NCBI RefSeq assembly: GCF_014200675.1
Contig: NZ_JACHCI010000001.1
Span: forward strand, 434,001-498,000
DNA length: 64,000 nt
From: Janthinobacterium saanense
GTDB taxonomy: Bacteria; Pseudomonadota; Gammaproteobacteria; Burkholderiales; Burkholderiaceae_D
Direction of reading: 5' to 3'
Positions within the stretch are counted from its first letter, which is position 1, and each line of letters opens with the position of its first letter. This document shows positions 49,492-58,488 of this stretch, in pieces. The position numbers and the translations under genes are program-made. Under the pieces are notes generated by a model, which saw nothing but the letters and a program-made list of their open reading frames with translations, was not told the origin of the DNA and ran no database searches.

Positions 49492-52323
49492 ATGTTTCAT
49501 ATCAAATCACTTGAACTGGTGCACTGGGATTACTGGCAGCGCATCAAGAATATTCCGCTCGACGCCAAGATCATCACCATCGCGGGCCAGAACGGCTCGG
49601 GCAAGACCACCTTGCTCGACGCGCTGCGCACCCTGTTCGGCCTCGATTGCTCGATGGGCCGCACGTATAAGCACTATGCGCGCCACTCGGGCCAGCAGAC
49701 GGCCTGGCTGCGCGCCGTGGTCGACAACAAGAACGTGGGCAAGCAGCTGTCGAACCGCCCGTTCCGCAGTTCCGGTTTCTTCAGCGACGATGAAGTGACC
49801 CTGTTTTGCCAGATCCAGAAGAACGGCGGCGACTGGAAGCGCCAGTATCTGATGCGTCCGGGCAATGTGCAGATCGAAGACATCACCGACGCCAACGACT
49901 GGCTGGGCGTGGAAAACTACCGCAAGCGCCTGGCCAATGCCGGCCTGTCGCCCGCCATGTCGAAAGTGCTGGCGCTGGAGCAGGGCGAGACGGACAAACT
50001 GTGCGAATACGCGCCGCGCCAGCTGCTCGACCTGGTGTTCCAGGTCTTCGGCGACAAGGAAGTGCTGGACGCCTACGATGAAGCCAAGCGCCACCAGCGC
50101 GATACGGAAGAAGAGCTGAAACGCTTCGAGTCCGAGCTGGAAGCGTCGAAAACCAATCTGGAAGGCCTGCGCCTGCGCGTGGCCAATTACCATCAATGGG
50201 AAGGCTTGCACAAGGAACGCCGCAACCTGCTCGAAGAAGTGCTGCCCAGTTTGCAGTACCACGAGGCACGCGAAAAAGCGGCCACCGCCAGCCGCCAGCT
50301 GCGCGAAGCACGCAAACCGATGGCCCAGGCCGACCAGCAACTGACGGACAAGCGCAATGCGCTGGCGGCGCAGGCGAAGGCGCTGTCGGATGCGCAGATG
50401 AACGAGACCCTGCTGGAGCAGGAATCGATAGGCTTGCAGAGCCGCTTGTCCCTGATCAATGCGAAACTGAAACCGCTCGACAGCCTGCTGGAACAAAAAG
50501 AACGCTTGCAAAAGCTGGCGGCGGACTCCGGCAGCGACATTGCCGCAGTGGCGGCCCAGCTGGAACAGAAGGAAGCGGATTTGCTGCGCCAACGCCAGCA
50601 GCGCGATGCCTTGTCGGCGCGTATCGCCGGCGAGCAGGCGACCATCGCCGGGCTGCAGGGCAAGACCGCCATGCCGGAACCGGACAATGTGCGCGGCATG
50701 CGCCGTGCGCTGCGCGACGCGGGCATCGCCCACGCCATGCTGTCCGATATCGTCGAAGTGACGGACAGCCGCTGGCAGGGCGCCGTCGAAGGCATATTGG
50801 GCGGTTACGCCTCGGTGGTCTTGCTCGATAAATCCAAGGATGCGGCGGCGGCCTATCGCCTGGCCGAGAAGGAACGCTATCGCCACTTCATCGTGCCCGA
50901 ACTGGTCACGGCGCCGTCGGCAAAAGACGACAGCCTGCTGGCGGTGGTCAAATTTTCTGCGCCCGTGCCTGGCTGGCTGATCGAGCAGTTGTCGCGCATC
51001 GCCCGCGTCGATTCGGTGGAAGCCGGTTTCAAGCTGGGCAATCATGAGGAATGGATCACGCCCGAGGCCTATCACCGCGAACGCCGCGGTGGCCGCTCGC
51101 TGTTCGTGGAAGCCTCGCGTTACCGGTTTGGCCAGGCTGGCCGCACGGGCCGCCTGGAAGCGCTGCTGCGTTCACTGCCTGGCCTGGAAGCGCAGGAAGA
51201 CACTTTGACCCTGGCGATCTCAAAACTGGCGGCCGAAGTGGGCGCCTTGAAGGCACGCATCGCCGGTGTCGACGCGGCCAAGGAACTCAGCGCGCGCCAG
51301 GAAGAGTTTGGCGAAGCGCTGCGCAACTCGAAACCATTGAAGGAAGAGCGCCTGGAAGTGGGCAGCCGCCTGGGCGAGCTGCAAAATCTCACCAAGAACG
51401 CCACCGTGGTGCGCACGCGCGCCGATACCGTCTGGCAAAACGCGCGCCTGGCCCTGTCGGAAGCGGAAGCCGGATCGCGCCTGGGTTACAAGAAACAGAT
51501 CGAACAGCGCGCCGAACACGCACGCGCCTTGCTGGCCCTGCGCCGCGCCTGGCGCCATCTGCCGAAAAGCTGGCGCCGGCCGTCGCGCCGCACCGCGCTG
51601 GTGGCCGAACATCAGAACTCGCACCAGGTCGACCTGCGCGTGGCCAGCCTGCAAAGCAGCCTGGCGCGCGACGACTGGGAACTCGACGCCACCGTGATCG
51701 ACCAGCATCATCGCCTGTCCGATCAATTGCATGGCCGCCAGTCGGAAACCGACGAGCGCCGCTACCAGAACAACCGCGCCATCGAAGCGACCGGCAATGC
51801 CCGTGGCGCCTATATGGAGCGCTTGCGCTACACCATCAAGACCTATAGCAAGAACATCAAGGAGCTGGGCGAACTGGCCGGCATCGAAGTGCATGCCGAC
51901 CCCGTGCGCCTGGAAAACGACGATGTGCAGCTGTCGCAGGCAGGCTTGCATGTGCGCTTCAAGTTCGATGGCAAGGGCGTGATCGGCATGAACGACGGTG
52001 AAGCGTCGGGCGGCCAGCAAGTCATGAAGTCCCTGGTGCTGCTGATCGGTTTGCTGAAGTCGGAAGACGGTTCCGGCGGCTTCGTGTTTATCGACGAACC
52101 GTTTGCCCACCTCGACATCCGCAATATTCAACTGGTCGGCGAATTCCTGAAAAATACGGAAGCGCAGTATCTGATGACGACGCCGCTGACGCATAACACG
52201 GACGTGTATGACCCGTCGGAGCTGACCTTGATCACCAGCAAGAAGAAAAAGGATACGCAATGGGCGCAACCGATTTTTGTATTGCAGCGCCGCCAGGAGC
52301 CGGCGCCCGGCAAGGCGGCTTGA
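49492..52323 (+). CDS. mksB: MksB-like SMC ATPase
   Basis: A 943-residue SMC: Walker A GQNGSGKTT (residues 32-40), coiled coils about 180-370 and 560-760, hinge about 395-540 (MLSDIVEVTDSRWQGAVEGILGGYASVVLL), signature SGGQ at 839-842 and Walker B FIDEPFAHLD at about 866-875. It powers the condensin ring. Residues 692-699 (KSWRRPSR) interrupt the second coiled coil and look like a compensated double frameshift; the rest of the frame is intact. The fourth gene (JetD/MksG nuclease) expected in Wadjet or Pseudomonas Mks loci is absent. Confidence 0.82.
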   Translation: MFHIKSLELVHWDYWQRIKNIPLDAKIITIAGQNGSGKTTLLDALRTLFGLDCSMGRTYKHYARHSGQQTAWLRAVVDNKNVGKQLSNRPFRSSGFFSDDEVTLFCQIQKNGGDWKRQYLMRPGNVQIEDITDANDWLGVENYRKRLANAGLSPAMSKVLALEQGETDKLCEYAPRQLLDLVFQVFGDKEVLDAYDEAKRHQRDTEEELKRFESELEASKTNLEGLRLRVANYHQWEGLHKERRNLLEEVLPSLQYHEAREKAATASRQLREARKPMAQADQQLTDKRNALAAQAKALSDAQMNETLLEQESIGLQSRLSLINAKLKPLDSLLEQKERLQKLAADSGSDIAAVAAQLEQKEADLLRQRQQRDALSARIAGEQATIAGLQGKTAMPEPDNVRGMRRALRDAGIAHAMLSDIVEVTDSRWQGAVEGILGGYASVVLLDKSKDAAAAYRLAEKERYRHFIVPELVTAPSAKDDSLLAVVKFSAPVPGWLIEQLSRIARVDSVEAGFKLGNHEEWITPEAYHRERRGGRSLFVEASRYRFGQAGRTGRLEALLRSLPGLEAQEDTLTLAISKLAAEVGALKARIAGVDAAKELSARQEEFGEALRNSKPLKEERLEVGSRLGELQNLTKNATVVRTRADTVWQNARLALSEAEAGSRLGYKKQIEQRAEHARALLALRRAWRHLPKSWRRPSRRTALVAEHQNSHQVDLRVASLQSSLARDDWELDATVIDQHHRLSDQLHGRQSETDERRYQNNRAIEATGNARGAYMERLRYTIKTYSKNIKELGELAGIEVHADPVRLENDDVQLSQAGLHVRFKFDGKGVIGMNDGEASGGQQVMKSLVLLIGLLKSEDGSGGFVFIDEPFAHLDIRNIQLVGEFLKNTEAQYLMTTPLTHNTDVYDPSELTLITSKKKKDTQWAQPIFVLQRRQEPAPGKAA

Positions 52324-52328
52324 TAGGT

Positions 52329-53321
52329 GTGCGCACCCTGGCCGCCGCACTGGCAATCGCCAGTGCGGTTCCCGCCATGGCCAACGACGGTATCGCGGCG
52401 CAAAGTGCGGGCGGCATCGTGTTTGGCAAGACCGACGCCGTGGCCATGAAAAAGGAAGTGCTCAGCGTGAGCGCCGGCTTGATCAAGGTCGAATACGAGT
52501 TCCTGAATGAATCGCAAAGCGATGTGGAAGAAACCATCTTCTTCCCCTTGCCCGAATACGCGGCCGGCTACCACGGCTCGCCCACGTATTATGGCCAGCC
52601 GCAGCAGTTCACTATCGAGGTGGACGGCAAGCGCAAGCCTTATGACACCAATTTTGTAGCCATGCTGGCCGGCAAGGACGTGACGGCCCGCCTGCGCCAG
52701 CTGGGTTTGACGGACCAGCAAATCGCGTATTTCCCATCGCACACGCCGTTCGACCAGCAAGTGGCATCCTTGAGCGAGGCCCAGCGCGCCATCCTGCTCA
52801 AGGAAGGCTTGCTGGCCCAGCTCTACGACGAGGAATGGGTACCGGCCTGGACGGTGAAAGTCAGCTATCTGTGGCAGCAGACATTCCCGGCTGGTAAAGT
52901 CGTGCGCGTGCGCCATCAATATGCGCCTTTTGTCGCCGCCGGTAGCGCCGCGACCTACCTGGGCGATGACAAAGAGTTTGAAAGGAAATACTGCACCGAT
53001 CAGGGCTTCCAGAAAACCTGGCAGCGCCTGGCCGCCAGGGCCGGTGAGAACGGCGTGGTCAATGCCGTGGCCGTTTCGTATATTTTGACGACCGGTAACA
53101 CCTGGAAGAATGGCATCGAAGACTTTAGCTTGAACTTGATCAAGGGCAAGCCGGACGAGCTGATCAGCCTGTGCTTTCCCGGCACATTTACCAAGGTCAA
53201 TCCCACCACCTTGCAAGTCAGGCTGCGCAATTTCCGGCCCCAGCAAGACCTGGACGTCTACTTCGGCAATGTCGAGGGTTCCGGCATGCACGAGGGCGTG
53301 GCGCCGGCGATACGGCCGTGA
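52329..53321 (+). CDS. DUF4424 secreted protein
   Basis: About 330 residues: signal peptide about 1-19 (LAAALAIASAVPAMA), then a DUF4424 region (NDGIAAQSAGGIVFGKTDAVAMKKEVL; VEYEFLNESQSDVEETIFFPLPEY; VRHQYAPFVAAG). GTG at 52329 (with AAGGCGG upstream) or TTG at 52320 are possible starts; an ATG at 52260 lies in the SMC coding region and would spoil the signal peptide. It sits where a jetD gene would be in a Wadjet locus but is unrelated to JetD. Function unknown. Confidence 0.72.
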   Translation: MRTLAAALAIASAVPAMANDGIAAQSAGGIVFGKTDAVAMKKEVLSVSAGLIKVEYEFLNESQSDVEETIFFPLPEYAAGYHGSPTYYGQPQQFTIEVDGKRKPYDTNFVAMLAGKDVTARLRQLGLTDQQIAYFPSHTPFDQQVASLSEAQRAILLKEGLLAQLYDEEWVPAWTVKVSYLWQQTFPAGKVVRVRHQYAPFVAAGSAATYLGDDKEFERKYCTDQGFQKTWQRLAARAGENGVVNAVAVSYILTTGNTWKNGIEDFSLNLIKGKPDELISLCFPGTFTKVNPTTLQVRLRNFRPQQDLDVYFGNVEGSGMHEGVAPAIRP

Positions 53322-53357
53322 TTAAGGGCCGCACAGCGCGGTCCACCGCAGCTTTGC

Positions 53358-53876
53358 TCAGATGTTTTCAACCAGCGGTTGATTGCGCTTCCTCCAGCGC
53401 ACCAGACCCCATGCATACGTAGCGTAGTAGCCGGTAAACAGGCCGTAGGCGGCCATGGTCAGCGGACTTTGGCCGAACGGTGGCGGCGGTACGGGCACGG
53501 CCAGGCGCGTGTTCAGGTAGATTTCCATGCCGCGGTACAGCAGGCGGGCGACGAACAGCATGGTAATGGCCAGGGCCAGGTAGCGGTGCTGGGTGAAAAA
53601 GAAATGTTTACCGACCTGTTCGAAGCGGGTCAGCTTCAGGCCCAGCACGCCCAGCCAGCCGCCAGCCAGCACGCCTGCACCCAAGGTAGACAGGGGCAGG
53701 ACCTCGAATTTCGTCGTCGTTGCCAGGAATAAAATCAGCGCAGGAAAACCGATCGCCACCAGCCAGTGCCGCCACAGATGCGATTGCTGGCGCGCCACCA
53801 GTTTTTTCAGGCGTGAATAAATGCGCCAGACGAGCAGCGGGGCCAGGCAGAGCAGGGCGAGGGTGGTGGTTTCCAT
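53358..53876 (-). CDS. Multi-pass inner-membrane protein (CcdC/DUF1453-like)
   Basis: A 172-residue protein with about four to five transmembrane segments (LALLCLAPLLVWR, WLVAIGFPALILFLATT, LGAGVLAGGWLGVLGLKL, YLALAITMLFVARLL, MAAYGLFTGYYATYAW). RLKKLVARQQ after the first segment resembles CcdC/DUF1453 proteins; this is a weak match. Start chosen at 53876; the frame continues to 53990 without hydrophobic start. Function unknown. Confidence 0.65.
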   Translation of the reverse strand: METTTLALLCLAPLLVWRIYSRLKKLVARQQSHLWRHWLVAIGFPALILFLATTTKFEVLPLSTLGAGVLAGGWLGVLGLKLTRFEQVGKHFFFTQHRYLALAITMLFVARLLYRGMEIYLNTRLAVPVPPPPFGQSPLTMAAYGLFTGYYATYAWGLVRWRKRNQPLVENI

Positions 53877-54076
53877 GGATGCGTTCGGGGGGCGGATAAA
53901 ACAGCGATTGTAAGCCAGATCGCTGTCGCTGCGGCATTGCTGCGCAGGCGGCAAAAGTTGCTTATTGACATTTTCATGACATGTCATCAATATGTTCCGT
54001 CACACCTGCCGCCAGGAGCGGCGCGGTGCAGCATCTTGATTGCCCCTTATTGACTACTCACCATTCCTGGAGTTCC

Positions 54077-56581
54077 ATGTCTACACGTTTGCCTTTGCCC
54101 TTGTTGCCGATTACCGTGGGCCTGATGGCTGCCTCGTCCTCGCTGGCCATGGCGCAAGATAGCGGCTACCAACTGCCGCCCGCGCCCCTGCAAGCCATCG
54201 TTGACGCGCCGCGCGCACCGGTCCTGAACCTGAGCCCGAAACGCAACCTGGCAGCCGTGCTGCCGACGCCGTCGCTGCCCAGCATCAGCGAAGTGGCGCA
54301 GCCTGAACTGAAGCTGGCCGGCCTGCGCATCAATCCACGCACCTATTCGGCCAGCCGTTTCAGTTTCTACACGGGCCTGGGCCTGCTCGACATCGATACG
54401 CAGAAAGAGATCAAGGTCAGCGGCTTGCCGGCTACGCCGCGCATCGCCGATCTGGCCTGGTCGCCGGACCAGCACTACCTGGCGTTTACGCATATCGCCT
54501 ATGCCGATCCGGCCAAGGGCGTGAAAGAGTCGGGCGTGGAACTGTGGCTGCTGGATGTGCAAACCAAAGTGGCGCGCAAGCTGGGCAGCCAGCCTTTGTC
54601 GGCCGTGAACGGCCGTGGTTTTTCCTGGATGCCAGACAGCAAAACCCTGCTGCTCATGCTGAAACCGGCCAAGCTGGGCGCCGTGCCGCAATCGGTGGGT
54701 ATTCCGGCTGGTCCTGCTACGCAGGATAGCAACCCTGGCGGCGGCGTGAAACAATTGCGCACCTATCCCGATCTGCTGAAGAACGAGGAAGACGCGAAGC
54801 TGTTTGAACATTACATCACCGTGCAGCTGGCCTTGCTCGACGTGACGGGCAAGCAGCGCCTGATCGGCCAGCCTGGCCCATACTCGCGCGTATCGAGCTC
54901 GCCGGATGGCAAGAACCTGCTGACGACCAGCATCCTGCGCCCGTATTCCTACATCGTGCCGGCCTATGATTTCGGCCACAAGATCGAAGTGCGCGACCTC
55001 TCCGGCAAGGTGAGCCATACGGTGGCGACCCTGCCGCTGGAAGAAGGCCTGCCACCAGGCAATGACGCCGTGTCGGCCGGTGTGCGCGACGTAACGTGGC
55101 GTGTCGATGCGCCAGCCACCCTGGTATGGGCTGAAGCGCAGGATGGCGGCGACCCGGCCAAGGCGGCTGAAATCCGCGATATCGTCTACACGCAGGCGGC
55201 GCCGTTCACCGCGAAACCTGCTGTGCTGGCCAAGCTGGGTTCGCGTTACCAGGGCGTGGCATGGGGCCGGGGCGACCTGGCGCTGCTGACGGAAGCCTGG
55301 TACAAGACGCGGGTCGTGAAACAATGGAAAGTCACGCCGGACCAGCCAGCCACGCCGGCCGAGCTGCTGTCCACGCGTTCGCTGGAAGACCGCTACAACG
55401 ATCCGGGCCAGCCTGTAATGCGTCCAGATGCAGCCGGCTTGCCGCGCCTGCTGGTCTCCGCCGACAACACCATCCTGCTCGACGGCCAGGGCGCTACGGC
55501 GGAGGGCGACCGTCCCTTCATCGACCGCTTCAACCTGGACACCAGGAAAACCGAGCGTCTGTTCCAGAGCGCCGCGCCGTATTATGAAAACGTGGTGGCG
55601 GTGCTCGATGAAGACGGCAGCCGTTTGCTGTCCACGCGTGAAACGCCGACGGAACAGCCGAACTATTATGTACGCAACCTGAAGCAGCAGGGCGCAGCCC
55701 AGTTGACGGCGCTCACGCATTTCCCGCATCCGCTGCCGCAGCTGAAAGACGTGCAGAAAGAGCTGATACGCTACAAGCGCGCCGATGGCGTGGACTTGAC
55801 GGCGACGCTGATGCTGCCGCCGAACTATGACGTCAAACGCGACGGTCCGCTGCCGACCCTGATGTGGGCGTATCCGCAGGAATTCAAGTCGGCCAGCGCC
55901 GCCAGCCAGACCAAGGGTTCGCCGTATAAATTCAATGCCGTCAGCTACTGGGGCCCGGCCGCCTTTTTGTCCATGGGTTATGCCGTGCTGGACAATCCAT
56001 CGTTCCCCATCGTCGGCAATGGCGAGCAGGAACCGAACGACACGTATCTGGCGCAACTGGTAGCCGACGCCGAGGCGGCGGTGAACGAAGTGGTCAAGCG
56101 TGGCGTGACCGACCGCAACCGCGTTGCCATCGGTGGCCATTCGTATGGTGCTTTCATGACGGGCAATCTGCTGGCGCACACGCGTTTGTTCCGTGCCGGT
56201 ATCGCCCGCAGCGGCGCCTACAACCGTACCCTGACGCCATTCGGCTTCCAGGCGGAAGAGCGTTCATTCTGGAAGGCGCAGGATGTCTACCAGGCCATGT
56301 CGCCATTTAACTATGCAGACAAGATCAAGGATGCGCTGTTGATGATCCATGGCGAGCAGGACAACAATCCTGGCACCTTCCCGATCCAGAGCGAACGCAT
56401 GTTCCAGGCCGTCAAAGGCCTGGGCGGCACGGCGCGCCTGGTGATGTTGCCCAACGAAAGCCACGCCTACCGCGCGCGCGAATCGATCATGCAGATGCTG
56501 TATGAAAGCAACAACTGGCTGGAGAAATATGTGAAGAACGCTAAGCCGGTGGAAGCGGAAGTCAAGCAGGCAGTGAAATAA
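54077..56581 (+). CDS. S9 family serine peptidase (prolyl oligopeptidase / glutamyl-peptidase type)
   Basis: An 834-residue secreted peptidase: signal peptide about 1-27 (GLMAASSSLAMA), a beta-propeller region (~50-560, WSPDQHYLAFTHIAY; RVSSSPDGKNLL), and a C-terminal alpha/beta hydrolase with Ser689 in GGHSYGAFM, Asp762 in HGEQDNN and His796 in NESHAYRARES. The ESHAYRARES end matches the glutamyl-peptidase (S9D) branch, so cleavage after Glu is a reasonable guess. Likely periplasmic. Neighbours give no further hint. Confidence 0.88.
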   Translation: MSTRLPLPLLPITVGLMAASSSLAMAQDSGYQLPPAPLQAIVDAPRAPVLNLSPKRNLAAVLPTPSLPSISEVAQPELKLAGLRINPRTYSASRFSFYTGLGLLDIDTQKEIKVSGLPATPRIADLAWSPDQHYLAFTHIAYADPAKGVKESGVELWLLDVQTKVARKLGSQPLSAVNGRGFSWMPDSKTLLLMLKPAKLGAVPQSVGIPAGPATQDSNPGGGVKQLRTYPDLLKNEEDAKLFEHYITVQLALLDVTGKQRLIGQPGPYSRVSSSPDGKNLLTTSILRPYSYIVPAYDFGHKIEVRDLSGKVSHTVATLPLEEGLPPGNDAVSAGVRDVTWRVDAPATLVWAEAQDGGDPAKAAEIRDIVYTQAAPFTAKPAVLAKLGSRYQGVAWGRGDLALLTEAWYKTRVVKQWKVTPDQPATPAELLSTRSLEDRYNDPGQPVMRPDAAGLPRLLVSADNTILLDGQGATAEGDRPFIDRFNLDTRKTERLFQSAAPYYENVVAVLDEDGSRLLSTRETPTEQPNYYVRNLKQQGAAQLTALTHFPHPLPQLKDVQKELIRYKRADGVDLTATLMLPPNYDVKRDGPLPTLMWAYPQEFKSASAASQTKGSPYKFNAVSYWGPAAFLSMGYAVLDNPSFPIVGNGEQEPNDTYLAQLVADAEAAVNEVVKRGVTDRNRVAIGGHSYGAFMTGNLLAHTRLFRAGIARSGAYNRTLTPFGFQAEERSFWKAQDVYQAMSPFNYADKIKDALLMIHGEQDNNPGTFPIQSERMFQAVKGLGGTARLVMLPNESHAYRARESIMQMLYESNNWLEKYVKNAKPVEAEVKQAVK

Positions 56582-56638
56582 AGGCAACAGGTGGGCATTG
56601 CGTGGTATGGTCTTCCTTTGTCGTCAAGGAGGCCAGCC

Positions 56639-56809
56639 ATGACAGCCATCGCTAGCGATGCCCACCGCGCGCCCGATCCGGCGCCTGTCGATGATCCCCA
56701 ACCTGCCCGGGAACCCGCATGGGCGCCAGACACGGCGCCAGGCCACCACCCCGGCCCAGCGCATCCGGTGCCGCAGGATGACCCCGTGCCCGATCCGCAC
56801 CCCAGTTAA
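56639..56809 (+). CDS. Small proline-rich protein, 56 aa
   Basis: ATG at 56639 with AAGGAGG six bases upstream gives a 56-residue protein rich in Pro, Asp and His (DPAPVDDPQPAREP ... DDPVPDPHPS), probably disordered. No known family. The strong ribosome-binding site argues it is real. An earlier start at 56591 is less well supported. Confidence 0.5.
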   Translation: MTAIASDAHRAPDPAPVDDPQPAREPAWAPDTAPGHHPGPAHPVPQDDPVPDPHPS

Positions 56810-56833
56810 TCTCGTCAAGAAAGGCTGTTTTAG

Positions 56834-57073
56834 ATGGCAATTATCAAGGAAGTTTATACGCGCAAAGTCAGCGGAGAATCGTTCGACTACGAACTCGATT
56901 ACACGCCCGGCGCAGATGTGGGCTGGATCGCACGCGTGTACCACGACGGCGTGCTGAAAGGCTCGCCACACGGCGCACTGACCGCCAACGTACTGTCCGG
57001 CCCGGCGCTGGAACAATATCTGCGCGCTTATGTCGAAGGCATGATAGAGCGCGGTCTGGACGTGGCTGAATAA
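56834..57073 (+). CDS. Small conserved-looking protein, 79 aa
   Basis: A 79-residue acidic protein, MAIIKEVYTRKVSGESFDYE..., soluble, no known domain. It lies between the Pro-rich ORF and a terminator, so it is probably a short two-gene unit. The sequence has a regular alternating pattern and looks like a folded small domain. Function unknown. Confidence 0.6.
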   Translation: MAIIKEVYTRKVSGESFDYELDYTPGADVGWIARVYHDGVLKGSPHGALTANVLSGPALEQYLRAYVEGMIERGLDVAE

Positions 57074-57106
57074 AGTTATTTACAGTAGTAGGATGTGATT
57101 GCTACG

Positions 57107-57135
57107 CAGGCTTCCTCGGAGGCCTGATCTTTTTT
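57107..57135 (+). terminator. Terminator after the 79-aa gene
   Basis: Arms CAGGC / GCCTG with inner TCC/GGA pairing, then a T-run (ATCTTTTTT). It lies between the small gene and the convergent PIN gene. Confidence 0.75.
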
Positions 57136-57183
57136 GAGCTGTAGCAAATGGTCGCTGCTAACGCCTGGGCGCGAGTGAAGCAT

Positions 57184-57870
57184 TCAAGCATTCCATTTCG
57201 CAGCATGGTATTTTGCGGTCTCTTCGGCGCCATGCGTGATGAGCAGCTTCAGCAAATCCTCTTTATGGCATGGTGGCGAAGTCAAATCATGGATGGTTTT
57301 CAACAGCGCATGCTCTACTTGGGCAGGCGCAGCCGCATTTAACCTGTTGATGAAATCCCCAGGAGAGACGACGTCTATGCCAATGGCCGCCATTTCCTTG
57401 ACGGCCAGATGCGGCAAGTTGCTCGACACAATGAATACCTTGTCGACAGCACACTCTTCCTGAGCGAGGGTGTGCAAGACCAGCGCGGCCGAAGCCACAT
57501 GCATGTCGCCCGCATGGACTTTTGAAGGCACCCTGTTTTTATAGCCGGGCTGGTCATAAAGGAGCACTTCATATTCCTGGCCCACTGCCGAGCGGAAGCA
57601 ATGGAGCCGGTGCTTGGCTTTGGCGATGTGCACAGGATCTGGCAGAGCAGCTTTGATCGCCGTTCTTTCCGCCTTGACTTGCGCCAAGACAACAGCCCCG
57701 AAGTGCCTGATGAATTCATCCTCGATGGTCTGTGTCCAGCGTGGGTGATACAGGCCGGTCAAAGCCAGGTCAAAAAGAAGATCGGACAGGCGTGGTGGAA
57801 GCAGCACATTGGCATCCAGGACGGCCAGCGTGCTCCCTCCCGGAGATAAGGGGTGCTTAATCGGTGGCAT
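57184..57870 (-). CDS. PIN-domain toxin
   Basis: A 228-residue protein with the PIN fold: TLAVLDANVLLPP (Asp19, first acidic residue), a Glu in TQTIEDEFIRHFG (about 50), and GDMHVASAALV (Asp about 122). It is longer than typical VapC (~130) but similar to known PIN proteins encoded beside Xis-like antitoxins. PIN toxins cut RNA. It overlaps the upstream antitoxin gene by 14 bases; together they form a type II toxin-antitoxin pair. The fourth acidic residue is not clearly present, so activity needs testing. Confidence 0.8.
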   Translation of the reverse strand: MPPIKHPLSPGGSTLAVLDANVLLPPRLSDLLFDLALTGLYHPRWTQTIEDEFIRHFGAVVLAQVKAERTAIKAALPDPVHIAKAKHRLHCFRSAVGQEYEVLLYDQPGYKNRVPSKVHAGDMHVASAALVLHTLAQEECAVDKVFIVSSNLPHLAVKEMAAIGIDVVSPGDFINRLNAAAPAQVEHALLKTIHDLTSPPCHKEDLLKLLITHGAEETAKYHAAKWNA

Positions 57871-58396
57871 GGTGGCCGCTTCTCTTGGCAGCCTTCACAT
57901 AGTCCTCTTCTGGAGTGGCATACATCCCGGCATCCATGGCAGCCTTGCGGTAGTCCTTGTCGCCAGCGGAGGCTGCTTTGGCCGCGTTCGTGGCCTCCAT
58001 CCATTGCAATACTGACGATTTTGGCACTTTGCGATGGCCGCCTTTGGAGGTCACGGCGCCAGCCAGTTTGCCCGCGTCTATCAACATTGCTACATAAGGC
58101 CGGCTGCACTCCATGAGCTGTGCCGCCTCTTGCGTGCTGAGCATCGCTACACTTTCCACATCGGCTGCCGTGTGGGCGATAGCGCTTCCGTTCGACACGA
58201 TGGCCAAGTGTATCTGTACGGCCGCCCGCAATTCCTTGGTGGACTCATCTTGGCCGTCGAGCAGTTCGTGCAAAGCGTGCGCAATCAGGCCTGATTTGGC
58301 CGGTTGACCCAAAGCCTCCAATTTCTCGGCCAGCCGGGATGCCATTGTCACCAAGGTGTTCGATACCAGCCGTGGTCTTTTGAGTGTCGCCGTCAT
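57857..58396 (-). CDS. Antitoxin with excisionase-type HTH
   Basis: A 179-residue protein with a MerR/excisionase-like HTH around residues 85-135 (MLSTQEAAQLMECSRPYVAMLIDAGKLAGAVTSKGGHRKVP; key residues STQEAAQLM and GGHRKVP). The N-terminal half is helical; the C-terminal part (about 140-179) is a small charged stretch that may bind the toxin. It starts 10 bases from a perfect 10-bp inverted repeat (its likely operator) and overlaps the PIN gene, so it is the antitoxin and autorepressor. Confidence 0.82.
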   Translation of the reverse strand: MTATLKRPRLVSNTLVTMASRLAEKLEALGQPAKSGLIAHALHELLDGQDESTKELRAAVQIHLAIVSNGSAIAHTAADVESVAMLSTQEAAQLMECSRPYVAMLIDAGKLAGAVTSKGGHRKVPKSSVLQWMEATNAAKAASAGDKDYRKAAMDAGMYATPEEDYVKAAKRSGHHATD

Positions 58397-58405
58397 CAGA
58401 CTTCC

Positions 58406-58435
58406 TTTTTCGATTTATAAAGAATAATCGAAAAA
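58406..58435. promoter_or_regulatory. Toxin-antitoxin operator: perfect 10-bp inverted repeat
   Basis: Arms TTTTTCGATT (58406-58415) and AATCGAAAAA (58426-58435) with a 10-base AT-rich spacer holding a TATAAA-like -10. Located directly upstream of the antitoxin start on the minus strand, fitting autorepression. Confidence 0.8.
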
Positions 58436-58488
58436 CGAAACGAAGACAAGCTGGTCTTCCATATCTTGCAGATGTTGATCACATGGCA

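Noticed and set aside
47377-53321. Complete Wadjet defence system
   Set aside because: Three of four components are present, but the JetD-type nuclease is missing and the next gene is a DUF4424 secreted protein.
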